The notes under the pieces: generated by a model
The model's database searches: none
What the model was told of the DNA's origin: nothing
The model's input: only the letters and a program-made list of their open reading frames with translations
Source of the DNA: Chitinophaga oryzae
Lineage (GTDB): Bacteria > Bacteroidota > Bacteroidia > Chitinophagales > Chitinophagaceae
NCBI RefSeq assembly: GCF_012516375.2
Contig: NZ_CP051204.2
Location: forward strand, 2,294,001 to 2,358,000
Direction of reading: 5' to 3'
DNA: 64,000 bases
In this document: positions 15,304 through 23,253 of the stretch, piece by piece
Layout of the letters: every line of letters begins with the position of its first letter
How positions within the stretch are numbered: the stretch's first letter is position 1
Position numbers and translations under genes: made by a program

Positions 15304-17877
15304 TCAAAAACTTTGCATCGGGTCACCCATCTGCATGTCGTTGTTATTATTCTGCTTTTTCTTTTTGAACAGGGAAGTGTCGAACTTACCGAAACGGTAG
15401 CTGAAGTTAAGCTTCAGGATACGGGATTCGCGTTTGCGGATATAATCCTGTGCGAAAGCAGGCGTAGCCTGGTTCAGCTCATACTGGCGTGTGTTGAAAA
15501 CGTCTGACAGGCTCAGTGTGAGCGAAGCTGCTTTGTTTTTCAGGAAGTCCTTGCGCACTGCTACGTCCACAGTGCTGAAGCCTTTGATGGTACCCTGTGA
15601 AGAAGTGGGGATCATCATAAAACCACCACCTCCTCCGCCGCGGCCGCCGCCACCGCCGGAAGCAGGCAGCGCAATCGTTGGCGCCTGGTAGGTGCCGGTC
15701 ACCTGTACGGTGAAATTAGCCGGCAGCTTCGTTTCGGAATTGATCTTCGCCAGCCAGCTGAAACCGCTGTTGTTGAAGTTCTGCCCGTTGCTGTTGACCT
15801 TCATATCTGTCTGGTACAGGTTTACGTTGGAGGTAAGGTCCCAGCCTTTGAGGACCTGGTTCTTCAGTGTGATCTCCGCGCCGTAGGAATTGCTTCTGTT
15901 GGCGTTGATAAACTGGGTGAGCAGCGTATCGGCGCCAATCGGCGTGCTGATGGTAGAGATCATGTTGTTGACATTACGGAAGTACACGCTTCCCAGCAGG
16001 TTGGCGTTCTGCCAGTTTTTAGCGTAGGAAAACTCCAGGCTGTTGATGTACTCCGGTTTCAGGTTCGGATTACCTTCCCGCTGGTTCTGCGGATCGCTGT
16101 AATCGCGGTAGGGTATCAGCTGGAAGAAATTCGGCCTGTTCACGCGGCGGGAATAATTCAACTGCAGTTCCTGGTCATGCTTCAGTTTCTGCGAGAGGTA
16201 TACGCTCGGGAAGAAGCCGGGGACTGCTTTTGTTGGTTTGTAATGTACGCCCTGGTTTTCGCCGGCATACACATATTGTTCCACACGCAGACCGGCCTGG
16301 TAGCCGAAATTGCCCATGGTATTGGAGAAATTCGCATAACCGGCATAGATCTCTTCGTTGTATTTGTAGGCGGTAGACAGCATGGCATTCGGAATAAAAT
16401 GTCCGCTGAGGGTGTCTTTATCGAATACCTGGTAATCGCTGGAGTAATCGCGCAGCGTGACTTTCGCGCCGGCTTCCAGTTTACCGTTTTTGCCTATTGG
16501 GTTGGTATAATCTGTCTGGACCGTAATGAACGTTGTTTTGCCGGCAGCGTTGTTGGTCTGGTACAGCGGCTGTCCGAGCGGCGTGCCCTGGGCGTTCATG
16601 GCCTGGGTGAGGTAGTCGCCGTTACGGTCATTGGAACTGCTGTTGTAGTTGAAGTCAGCTGTCCATTCTTTGTTGGGTTTGGCGTATGTATGCTTGAAGC
16701 CCAATGCTGTGGTGTAATTGCGGAAGCCGAACTTGTTGTTGTTTTGGCGGTCGCTCAGGCCGGTGATGTTATGCTGGCTGTTGGAGAAAGTGCTGAGGAG
16801 ATCTTCATTGTTTTTGAAGTCGCCTGCAACGATGTTCTGTGACAGCGAGATGGTATTGCGGTTATCGATCTGGTAATCGAGGCCGAAGCGGCCGAACTGG
16901 AACAGCGGTTTGCTGGTGCTGTTGCTGTTCTGCAGCAGGAAGCTGGTATCTGCCGCATTGCCGCTTTTATAGTTGCTGCGGGAGGTGGTGCCTTCGCCCC
17001 AGCTTCTGTTGGCGTTGATGTTGTAGTTGGCAAATACATTGAATTTACCCTGGCGGATGCTGATGTTGCCGCCGGCATTGTATTTATTGCCGGTGCCGAT
17101 ACCGGCTTGTACGGAGCCGTTGAAGCCGGCTTTCCGGTTTTTCTTCAGGATGATGTTGAGGATACCGGACATGCCTTCTGCGTCGTACCGCGCAGAGGGG
17201 TTGGTGATCAGTTCCACGCTTTCGATGGCGTCGGCGGGTATCTGATCGAGGGTGAGGGTGGAGGGCTTGCCGTCCACAAAGATATTGGGGGCCGCGTTGC
17301 GTACGCTGACGTTGCCGTCGAGGTCCACATTGACGGAAGGGATATTTTTTAATACATCGGTAGCGGTACCGCCTACGCTGGTCAGGTTACGTTCCACATT
17401 GAACACCTTTTTGTCGATGCCCATGGTGAAGGCGCTTTTCTGGCCGGTCACTTCCACGCTTTGCAGGGTTTTTACGTTGGGTTGCATTTTAATATTGCCC
17501 AGGTCCTGTTCGGTGGTTTGCGGGGTGATGCTTACTTTTTTCTGCAGGCTGGTGTAGCCCATGAAGTTGATGCGTACGAGGAAAGGGCCGAAGGGGAGAC
17601 TTTCCAGGTTAAATTCCCCATTGGGTTTGGTCAGCATGCCGGTCACCACCGAGGAGTCCCGCTGCCGCAACAGGGCTACGGATGCGTAGGGGATAGGTTT
17701 ACCATTGGAGGCGTCTATCAGTTTCCCGTAAAGCCTGCCTATCTGCGGCATGTCGGGCCGTGTTCCGGCGCCCCGGCCGTTGGCCGCTGCTGCCGGTTTC
17801 CCGGCCGCTGGCGCCTGCGCGAAGGATTGTACCTGCCACATTAAAATGCCGGCGAGGAGTAGATACCGTTTTTTCAT
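15304..17877 (-). CDS. Outer-membrane beta-barrel protein with carboxypeptidase-like domain (paralogue 2)
   Basis: 857 residues. Signal peptide MKKRYLLLAGILMWQVQSFA (the ATG at 17877 is chosen over 17898), then a carboxypeptidase-like domain (LYGKLIDASNGKPIPYASVA), a plug-like segment (GTATDVLKNIPSVNVDLDGN, NIFVDGKPSTLTLDQIPADA) and a barrel. One extracellular loop is Gly-rich (SGGGGGRGGGGGGF). The C-terminus after the last strand (SYRFGKFDTSLF) is Lys/Asn-rich, as in paralogue 1. The pair shares domain order and likely arose by duplication. A TACATTTG box is 38 nt upstream. Confidence 0.87.
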   Translation of the reverse strand: MKKRYLLLAGILMWQVQSFAQAPAAGKPAAAANGRGAGTRPDMPQIGRLYGKLIDASNGKPIPYASVALLRQRDSSVVTGMLTKPNGEFNLESLPFGPFLVRINFMGYTSLQKKVSITPQTTEQDLGNIKMQPNVKTLQSVEVTGQKSAFTMGIDKKVFNVERNLTSVGGTATDVLKNIPSVNVDLDGNVSVRNAAPNIFVDGKPSTLTLDQIPADAIESVELITNPSARYDAEGMSGILNIILKKNRKAGFNGSVQAGIGTGNKYNAGGNISIRQGKFNVFANYNINANRSWGEGTTSRSNYKSGNAADTSFLLQNSNSTSKPLFQFGRFGLDYQIDNRNTISLSQNIVAGDFKNNEDLLSTFSNSQHNITGLSDRQNNNKFGFRNYTTALGFKHTYAKPNKEWTADFNYNSSSNDRNGDYLTQAMNAQGTPLGQPLYQTNNAAGKTTFITVQTDYTNPIGKNGKLEAGAKVTLRDYSSDYQVFDKDTLSGHFIPNAMLSTAYKYNEEIYAGYANFSNTMGNFGYQAGLRVEQYVYAGENQGVHYKPTKAVPGFFPSVYLSQKLKHDQELQLNYSRRVNRPNFFQLIPYRDYSDPQNQREGNPNLKPEYINSLEFSYAKNWQNANLLGSVYFRNVNNMISTISTPIGADTLLTQFINANRSNSYGAEITLKNQVLKGWDLTSNVNLYQTDMKVNSNGQNFNNSGFSWLAKINSETKLPANFTVQVTGTYQAPTIALPASGGGGGRGGGGGGFMMIPTSSQGTIKGFSTVDVAVRKDFLKNKAASLTLSLSDVFNTRQYELNQATPAFAQDYIRKRESRILKLNFSYRFGKFDTSLFKKKKQNNNNDMQMGDPMQSF

Positions 17878-17915
17878 CCTGCTGTTTTTTATCCGCACTG
17901 TTTGTCAGATTTCAG

Positions 17916-17923
17916 CAAATGTA
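17916..17923 (-). promoter_or_regulatory. Candidate -7 box for the 15304-17877 gene
   Basis: TACATTTG on the minus strand, giving an untranslated leader of about 30 nt. No good -33 TTG is visible. Confidence 0.45.
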
Positions 17924-18007
17924 TCGGTGGGTAGTGGTGAATGGTCGGATATTGTGATGAATGGAATTTTTCCCGCAGGAAATCAAAAAAAAGACCCGTA
18001 GAAGGTC

Positions 18008-18050
18008 TTAACAGTAGTTAACAAAGCTTTCCGGTTAACAGTAGTTAACA
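18008..18050. repeat. Two copies of TTAACAGTAGTTAACA
   Basis: The 16-bp sequence is present at 18008-18023 and 18035-18050 without mismatch. Each copy contains the inverted repeat TTAAC-AGTA-GTTAA. They lie about 130-170 bp upstream of the 15304-17877 start and beyond the 3' end of the DUF445 gene. They could be an operator or a small repeat. Confidence 0.6.
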
Positions 18051-18054
18051 GTGC

Positions 18055-18080
18055 GCGGTGCTTCCTTCAGGAAGCACCGC
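18055..18080 (-). terminator. Hairpin downstream of the DUF445 gene
   Basis: A perfect 11-bp stem GCGGTGCTTCC / GGAAGCACCGC with a TTCA loop, 12 bp after the DUF445 stop. There is no T-run, so termination strength is uncertain. Confidence 0.5.
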
Positions 18081-18092
18081 TAAACGGGACGA

Positions 18093-18668
18093 TTAAAAAA
18101 TAATCAGGAATAGTAACGCCACAAGGCCACAGCAGAAGCCTGTGAGGGCGCCCAGCAGTTTAAATCCGGCAATTCCGTCTCCCAGCATTTGCCGGCTGAT
18201 TTGTTGCAGTTGTTCTGCGGAGATGCCGGCTATTTTATCGGTGATCATCTTTTCGATGTTCAGGTCTTTCTCTACGTTGTCGAGATACTGATTGATCATT
18301 ACGGGGAACAGGGTGTCCAGTTCTGCCACGAGGTGTGATTTGATCTGGTTCACGATACTGTCGCCGATGAACATGGAGAGTACCGGCATGGCTTTGGGCA
18401 GTTTCTCACGCAGGAAGGTGTCGAGATGTGCTTCAACCAGCGGGATGATATTTTTTATTTTGTCCGGATCTGTCAGTTTGGATTTGATGGTGCTGAAAGA
18501 GAGCTGTTGCCCCGCGAAAGCGCCTATTTGTTGTGCCAGGGCTTGTTGCCGTGCCGGAAGAATACGGTTGAAGAACGTACTGGCGGCGAGGTGATGGATA
18601 AACCAGCCCAGCAGGGCAGTGGCAACGGGTACCAGGCAGGCGGCTATTATGGGAAACAGATAATTCAT
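18093..18668 (-). CDS. DUF445 family membrane protein
   Basis: 191 residues. Hydrophobic segments at both ends (about 1-22, LFPIIAACLVPVATALLGWF, and about 168-190, LGALTGFCCGLVALLFLIIF) flank a helical cytoplasmic or periplasmic middle (LVEAHLDTFLREKLPKAMPV, FIGDSIVNQIKSHL). This is the short form of DUF445 (YheB-like) proteins, whose function is unknown. It lies alone between a beta-barrel gene and tRNA-His, with its own 3' hairpin. Confidence 0.75.
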   Translation of the reverse strand: MNYLFPIIAACLVPVATALLGWFIHHLAASTFFNRILPARQQALAQQIGAFAGQQLSFSTIKSKLTDPDKIKNIIPLVEAHLDTFLREKLPKAMPVLSMFIGDSIVNQIKSHLVAELDTLFPVMINQYLDNVEKDLNIEKMITDKIAGISAEQLQQISRQMLGDGIAGFKLLGALTGFCCGLVALLFLIIF

Positions 18669-18759
18669 TGAATCGGAATATTATTTACAATGTTGCGAAG
18701 ATACTTTCCCTCTATCGAATTTCTGAATCATGCAACAAAAATAAAACGTCATAAAACGA

Positions 18760-18788
18760 AAAAAGGCTTCTGTGTAAGAAGCCTTTTT
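18760..18788 (-). terminator. Terminator of tRNA-His
   Basis: A 12-bp stem AAAAAGGCTTCT (18760-18771) with AGAAGCCTTTTT (18777-18788) and a 5-nt loop. On the minus strand it ends in a T-run about 9 bp after the tRNA. Confidence 0.85.
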
Positions 18789-18796
18789 CATTTTCG

Positions 18797-18871
18797 GGTG
18801 GATGAGGGGTCTCGAACCCCCGACCCTCAGAACCACAATCTGATGCTCTAACCAACTGAGCTACAACCACC
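18797..18871 (-). tRNA. tRNA-His (anticodon GTG)
   Basis: The minus-strand sequence folds as a cloverleaf: D-arm GCTC/GAGC, anticodon stem CAGA/TCTG around the loop TTGTGGT with GTG, and T-arm GGGG-TTCGAGA-CCCC. It has the His hallmark of an extra 5' G (18871) opposite C73 (18797). CCA is not encoded. In this reading acceptor positions 5 and 68 are both U, an unusual mismatch. A strong terminator follows. Confidence 0.93.
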
Positions 18872-19086
18872 GTTTTGTCCCGTCCAGCGTGTGTTATTTC
18901 GTTGTTGGGAGTGCAAAGATAACACAAAGCTTTTTTAAATTCCAAATACTTTTCGAAAATTTTTTTCAGAAAGTTATATATCACGAAAAAACAGGGAGTG
19001 ATATGATAATCATAGCGGTACATTTTATCTCGCCGACGCTTGTTATTATATGCTAATGTAATCCACGCCAGATGCCGTTTTGAGGC

Positions 19087-19117
19087 TTTGCGCACTGCAT
19101 TAAAAGGCGTATCTTTG
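19087..19117 (+). promoter_or_regulatory. Consensus Bacteroidota promoter
   Basis: TTTG at 19087-19090, a 19-nt spacer, and TATCTTTG at 19110-19117, an excellent match to the -33/-7 consensus. Transcription should start near 19122, giving a leader of about 210 nt before the ATG at 19332. Confidence 0.75.
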
Positions 19118-19331
19118 CGCACTTCCCATTATAATTCCCATTTTATTAAGTTGTTGAAAGTCAACAGAATGTTTGGTTGATGGCCACTCAGAGCAGGCTT
19201 ATTTCAGGCCGTTCGCTGACCACAGGGGAAAGATATGTTAGCCCGGATGACAAAACGATGGAAAAATGACAAATCCCCCCGGACCGGCCATAGGAAAGTG
19301 AACTAGTTTAATAATTAATTGTATATATATT
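19118..19331 (+). other. Long 5' leader without an evident reading frame
   Basis: About 210 nt separate the promoter from the next gene. Local inverted repeats include TGTTGA-AAG-TCAACA and CCGGACCGG. No ribosomal-leader or riboswitch family was recognised, and there is no convincing small ORF. The rest of the tRNA-side gap (18872-19086) is AT-rich with nothing recognisable. Confidence 0.4.
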
Positions 19332-20537
19332 ATGGATCAGCTTAAATTGAAGTTACAGGAGTATTATCAGCGTTACCAGCAGATGGAGCAGAAGGTAAAA
19401 CCTGGCAAAGAGGAGCCTGCCAAAGAGGAGGTGCTGGACCTGGAAAATGATATTCTCACACAGTTTGGATTACCTACCTCGCGCCGCTTTGTACAGATTC
19501 TGCATGACTTTGTACATCACAGCCAGGTGAGTGACCAGCTGTTGGATTATGTGAGCAAGAAACTGCGGTCGGCAGCCCGCAAGTACCTGCTGGCACCAGT
19601 GATGTCGGACGTGGACCTGCTGGAGCAGGCGCGTGACCAGAAGCGCAGCCCTTACGACGTATTGCCCGAACTGGGCTATCCGGCGCAGGAATACGCCCTC
19701 TTTCTGATAGGAGAATTATATTACCGCCGTAACATGGCGGCAGCAGATATCCTGGAAGAGCTGAAGAAAATGCAGCACTTCCACAGCTGGAATGATCTGG
19801 CCCTGTTGAGCAAAATGAACAACTATTCTCATCATGAGTTATACACCAAGCTCAAAAAGCACGAGCTGCGTTTCATCGATGATTATATCCAGCACAGCCG
19901 CCGCCAGGAGACAGCACGGCTGGTGAACAAACGCCCTACGCCGGCGGAAGAAGGGTACAAGCCCGACTATAAAACCATTACCAAGGTGCAGGTGGAAGAC
20001 ATCATCTTTGATGAACATACCACACCCAGCCTTTTCGGTAAAATCAAAAGCGGCAGGGGATACACCCGCATCACCATCGGGCTGGAGTTTTCCGAACTCA
20101 ACCAGATTCTCATGAGCAGCGACGAGCTGGGCGTAGAGATCAGCAACCATATTAAAAAGCGGCTGGCCAACCCTGCAGCGGAAAAACCAACGGTTATAGA
20201 TATACGCGCAGAATTTGGTGATGTTTTAAAGCTGGATAATTGTTATCTTGAAGTGTATAAGCCACAGCATCGCGAAGGCAATAAATGGGTGGAAGACAAA
20301 GACAACTTCTACTTTGTGGATAAAATACTGACTAAAAAAGAATATGAAAAGCGCACCAAAGAAGCAGAGGTGCAACGCAAGATACAGGAATGCCTGGAGC
20401 TCATCGGCGGTTCTTACGTCTATTATCAGCGGCTGCGCCGCCTGGGTATCACCGACGATGAGGCTAAACTGAGAGCAGGCCTTCAGGATGAACTATTGTT
20501 CAAGCTATCATTTTTCCTGAATAAGGTAAAGGAATAG
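19332..20537 (+). CDS. Unknown conserved-looking 401-residue protein
   Basis: Not recognised. It has no signal peptide and no membrane segment, so it is probably cytoplasmic. Residues 1-35 are a charged helix (MDQLKLKLQEYYQRYQQMEQ) of coiled-coil character, followed by mixed alpha-helical segments. A beta-rich central part begins near residue 215 (KTITKVQVEDIIFDEHTT). The C-terminal third is Lys/Glu-rich and helical (TKKEYEKRTKEAEVQRKIQE). It is monocistronic, with a strong promoter and long leader before it and a bidirectional terminator after it, which suggests solid expression. Confidence 0.8.
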   Translation: MDQLKLKLQEYYQRYQQMEQKVKPGKEEPAKEEVLDLENDILTQFGLPTSRRFVQILHDFVHHSQVSDQLLDYVSKKLRSAARKYLLAPVMSDVDLLEQARDQKRSPYDVLPELGYPAQEYALFLIGELYYRRNMAAADILEELKKMQHFHSWNDLALLSKMNNYSHHELYTKLKKHELRFIDDYIQHSRRQETARLVNKRPTPAEEGYKPDYKTITKVQVEDIIFDEHTTPSLFGKIKSGRGYTRITIGLEFSELNQILMSSDELGVEISNHIKKRLANPAAEKPTVIDIRAEFGDVLKLDNCYLEVYKPQHREGNKWVEDKDNFYFVDKILTKKEYEKRTKEAEVQRKIQECLELIGGSYVYYQRLRRLGITDDEAKLRAGLQDELLFKLSFFLNKVKE

Positions 20538-20560
20538 TTTTTTTGTTGTGATGTTTTTAT

Positions 20561-20594
20561 GCAGCGAAGACACCTGTCTTCGCTGCTTTTTTTT
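20561..20594. terminator. Terminator between convergent genes
   Basis: A 12-bp stem GCAGCGAAGACA / TGTCTTCGCTGC followed by eight T residues on the plus strand. It serves the 401-residue gene and overlaps the 3' end of the GNAT gene by 2 bp. Confidence 0.9.
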
Positions 20595-21024
20595 ATACCA
20601 CCTGCGTAAAATGATGGGCGGAGATATAGAAGCCCTGTTCATGATATAGCCGGTGCGCCGGCCACAGGCCGTGCCCGGAGTCCAGCTGTACAATAGAGAG
20701 CCCTTCTTCTTTCGCTATTTCCCGGATATGATGCAGCAACAGCGTGGCATAACCCTGCGCGCGGAAGGAGGGGTGGGTGGCCAGATCGTCGATATAGATA
20801 AACCGGCCGCTGTGGAGATTGTGTTTGTGCCGGTAACCTGCAATGGCCGCTACTTTTGAAGGATCGTCATCTGTTGGCAAATACAGGAGATGATAGCCTT
20901 CCTGCTGCATTTCCCGTATCTGTGGCAGCACGCTTTCGGGTGCTATATGCGGGCGCAGGGTGAGGATGACCTCGCGGCAGGCCAGTATTTCGGCGTCGGT
21001 GGCGGCTGTTCTTACTGTTCTCAT
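20593..21024 (-). CDS. GNAT family N-acetyltransferase
   Basis: 143 residues with the acetyl-CoA-binding core ATHPSFRAQGYATLLLHHI (motif A, RxxGxA-type) at about 84-102, preceded by GRFIYIDDLA. Such enzymes acetylate small amines or protein termini, but no substrate can be assigned. Its start overlaps the stop of the AhpD-like gene by 4 bp (ATGA-type), so both are translated from one mRNA. The pair is divergent from a MocR regulator that probably controls it. Confidence 0.85.
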   Translation of the reverse strand: MRTVRTAATDAEILACREVILTLRPHIAPESVLPQIREMQQEGYHLLYLPTDDDPSKVAAIAGYRHKHNLHSGRFIYIDDLATHPSFRAQGYATLLLHHIREIAKEEGLSIVQLDSGHGLWPAHRLYHEQGFYISAHHFTQVV

Positions 21025-21482
21025 TGGGCGGCAATTGGATAGTGTTGGCCCGGTACCCGGTGGGTGGCTATCCCGATGCGGTTCCAGGCGTTAATACAGA
21101 TAATATGCATCAGCAGTTGAGCGGTGGTTTCCATGCCGAAGCAGGCCAGCGCTTTGTTGTAAGTCTCTTCCGTGAGTCCGCGTTGACTGATAAGCGTCAC
21201 TTCATCTGTCATGGCCAGTATAATTCTCTCTTCTTCGGTAAACTGTGGCGACTCGCGCCATGCGCTGAGTAACAACTGGCGTTCTACCGTTTCGCCCAGC
21301 TTACGGGCGTCGGCGGAGTGTTTGTCGAGGCAATAGGCGCAGCCGTTCAACTGGGACGCCCTTACTTTGATCATCTCGCGGTGCAGGGGAGATACGTTGG
21401 TGGTGGTAGTATATTTGTCCATCGCCACCATGGTTTTGAAGGCTTCCGGCAGCACCTCCTGCATAAAAAATCTTTCTTTCAT
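21021..21482 (-). CDS. Carboxymuconolactone decarboxylase/AhpD-like protein
   Basis: 153 residues with the alkylhydroperoxidase-D-like signature NGCAYCLDKHSADARKLGE (about 50-68). It has the CxxC pair and the following His used by AhpD-type enzymes for peroxide reduction. The length is typical of small CMD-family proteins. The ATG at 21482 is preferred over an adjacent upstream GTG. It is the first gene of a two-gene unit with the GNAT protein, opposite a MocR regulator. This arrangement suggests a PLP- or amine-responsive stress function, which is inference. Confidence 0.86.
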   Translation of the reverse strand: MKERFFMQEVLPEAFKTMVAMDKYTTTTNVSPLHREMIKVRASQLNGCAYCLDKHSADARKLGETVERQLLLSAWRESPQFTEEERIILAMTDEVTLISQRGLTEETYNKALACFGMETTAQLLMHIICINAWNRIGIATHRVPGQHYPIAAQ

Positions 21483-21492
21483 CACGATTGTT

Positions 21493-21524
21493 TTTGCATT
21501 ATTGATACTGTAAAATTAGTTTTG
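21493..21524 (+). promoter_or_regulatory. Promoter of the MocR gene
   Basis: TTTG at 21493-21496, a 20-nt spacer, and TAGTTTTG at 21517-21524. It runs directly into the CTGGACTA operator repeats. Confidence 0.68.
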
Positions 21525-21525
21525 C

Positions 21526-21570
21526 CTGGACTATCCATGTAGTCCAGATTTAAATCGGCCAATAGTCCAG
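21526..21570. promoter_or_regulatory. Three CTGGACTA half-sites, probable MocR operator
   Basis: CTGGACTA (21526-21533), TAGTCCAG (21540-21547) and TAGTCCAG (21563-21570) lie just after the predicted transcription start and immediately before the regulator ATG. TauR and related MocR regulators are known to bind CTGGACYTAA-like repeats. The two direct copies are 23 bp apart. The site is placed for autoregulation and control of the divergent CMD/GNAT operon. Confidence 0.65.
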
Positions 21571-23061
21571 ATGCTACCATATAAAACACTGATCACCATC
21601 AACCGGGAAGCGCGGCAGCCGGTATATCAGCAGATCGCGAACCGCTTTGCCAGCCTGATCCGCGAAGGGGTGCTGAAACCGGGATTGCTGCTGCCCGGCA
21701 GCCGTGTACTGGCATTACAGTTAGGGCTGCACCGCAAAACCGTTGTTGCGGCATACGACGAGCTGGTGAGCCAGGACTGGGCCACCGCCCTTCCAAGGAA
21801 AGGTGTGATGGTAGCGACCAATCTGCCGGATATCAGGCCTCGCTCTTTTCAGGCGCCGGCATCCCCGTATGCGGCGGGGCCGGGATTTTCATTCAACAGT
21901 ATTCCGTCTGTGGCCACTTCCCGCTACGATCGGTTACAGTCCGGCCAGCTGATCATCAACGACGGCTTTGCCGATATGCGGGAAGCGCCGCTGGAAGCGT
22001 GGATGAAAGAGAGCCGCGCGCTGGTGCGCCGGCCGCGCTACCACCAGCGGCTTACATACGGTTCGGCGATGGGCAGCCTGCACCTGCGGCAGCAGCTGGT
22101 GCATTACCTGACGCATACACGGGGCCTTTCATTGTCGGCCGACAATGTAATGACCACCCGGGGGGCGCAGATGGCCATCTACCTGACAGCCGCCATGCTG
22201 CTGGAAAAAGGGGACTATGTGATCGTGGGCAGCCCCGGATATTTTTATGCCGACCTATGCTTTGAACAGCTGGGCGCCCGCCTGCTGCGCGTTCCCACAG
22301 ATGCAGAAGGCATCGATGCAGAGGAAGTAGGGCGGTTGTGCCGTACCCATAAAGTAAGGATGTTGTATGTGATACCGCATCACCATCACCCGACAACGGT
22401 CACGCTCAGCGCTGAACGCAGAATGCGGCTGCTGGACATCATCCGCACCCACCGGCTGGCAGTGCTGGAAGATGATTACGATTACGATTACCATTACAGC
22501 TCTGCGCCGATATTACCGCTGGCCAGCGGAGACCACGGCGGCAACGTGATCTACGTCGGCTCCTTTACCAAGCTGCTCGGACTCTCCATCCGCAGCGGCT
22601 TCCTCGTGGCCCCGGCGCCGTTCCTCGAAGAAATGGCCAGACTGCGCAAACTAATGGACCTCCATGGCGATAACCTGCCGGAAGAAACACTGGCGGCCCT
22701 CCTGGCCGACGGGACCATCGACCGACACCTGAAAAAGTCGAACAAGCTTTATCATGAGCGGCGCGACCAGCTCACGCAACTGCTGCAAAACCGCCTGGGC
22801 GACAAAGTAAGGTTTACCGAGCCCGCCGGCGGCATGGCTACCTGGCTCACCTTCCACAAACGTTACCCGCTGACACAGGTAGCTGTGAAGGCCGCCGCCA
22901 TGGGGCTACTGATGAGCAACGGGGAGCAGTATGGCCACGGCACCAGGCCGTTGAACGCTATCCGCTTCGGATTCGCATCGCTGAACAACAGGGAGCTGGC
23001 AAAGGCGGTGGGGATCCTGGAAAAAGTGCTCACGCAAAGCGCGCAAAGATTTGGTAAATAG
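21571..23061 (+). CDS. MocR/PdxR-type PLP-dependent transcriptional regulator
   Basis: 496 residues. It has an N-terminal GntR winged-helix (QPVYQQIANRFASLIREGVL, then GLHRKTVVAAYDEL, about 12-65), a linker, and a fold-type I aminotransferase domain. The PLP-binding Lys is intact in VGSFTKLLGLSIRSGFLV (Lys near residue 334), and the Asp-rich EDDYDYDYHY precedes it. Family members sense PLP or amino compounds. The last residues (TQSAQRFGK) are encoded inside the outer arm of a palindromic repeat and look acquired. Divergent from the CMD/GNAT operon with probable operators between. Confidence 0.93.
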   Translation: MLPYKTLITINREARQPVYQQIANRFASLIREGVLKPGLLLPGSRVLALQLGLHRKTVVAAYDELVSQDWATALPRKGVMVATNLPDIRPRSFQAPASPYAAGPGFSFNSIPSVATSRYDRLQSGQLIINDGFADMREAPLEAWMKESRALVRRPRYHQRLTYGSAMGSLHLRQQLVHYLTHTRGLSLSADNVMTTRGAQMAIYLTAAMLLEKGDYVIVGSPGYFYADLCFEQLGARLLRVPTDAEGIDAEEVGRLCRTHKVRMLYVIPHHHHPTTVTLSAERRMRLLDIIRTHRLAVLEDDYDYDYHYSSAPILPLASGDHGGNVIYVGSFTKLLGLSIRSGFLVAPAPFLEEMARLRKLMDLHGDNLPEETLAALLADGTIDRHLKKSNKLYHERRDQLTQLLQNRLGDKVRFTEPAGGMATWLTFHKRYPLTQVAVKAAAMGLLMSNGEQYGHGTRPLNAIRFGFASLNNRELAKAVGILEKVLTQSAQRFGK

Positions 23062-23218
23062 AGTAAGAACGCAAAGGACCGAAGACCATATTTTATTGTT
23101 CACCTATACCATAAATATTGATAATAAGGCAGGTGATAAAATATGGTCTTCGGTCCTTTGCGTTCTTAATTTATCTCAAAACATCATCTGCTTTATCAAA
23201 TCTTTGCGCCTTTGCGTG
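23031..23218. repeat. CGCAAAG/GCGAAGAC-family palindrome with perfect 33-bp inner stem
   Basis: The inner arms 23064-23096 and 23136-23168 are perfectly complementary over 33 bp (core GCAAAGGACCGAAGACCATA). The outer arms, CACGCAAAGCGCGCAAAGAT (23031 onward) and its near complement (23198-23218), differ by one base. The left outer arm lies inside the MocR coding sequence and encodes its last residues. Confidence 0.93.
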
Positions 23219-23253
23219 AAAAGAGTAAGTTTGATACCAAAAAATATCAGCAC

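Noticed and set aside
18712..19122. A 136-codon minus-strand frame spanning tRNA-His
   Set aside because: It covers the tRNA and its terminator, so it cannot be a protein gene.
21021..23061. Possible toxin-antitoxin or defence function for the MocR/CMD/GNAT cluster
   Set aside because: Domains are metabolic or regulatory; no toxin, nuclease or antitoxin fold is present.
23212..23253. Upstream TTG start of the Tudor-like protein
   Set aside because: It begins inside the outer arm of a palindrome; ATG at 23254 starts the conserved domain.
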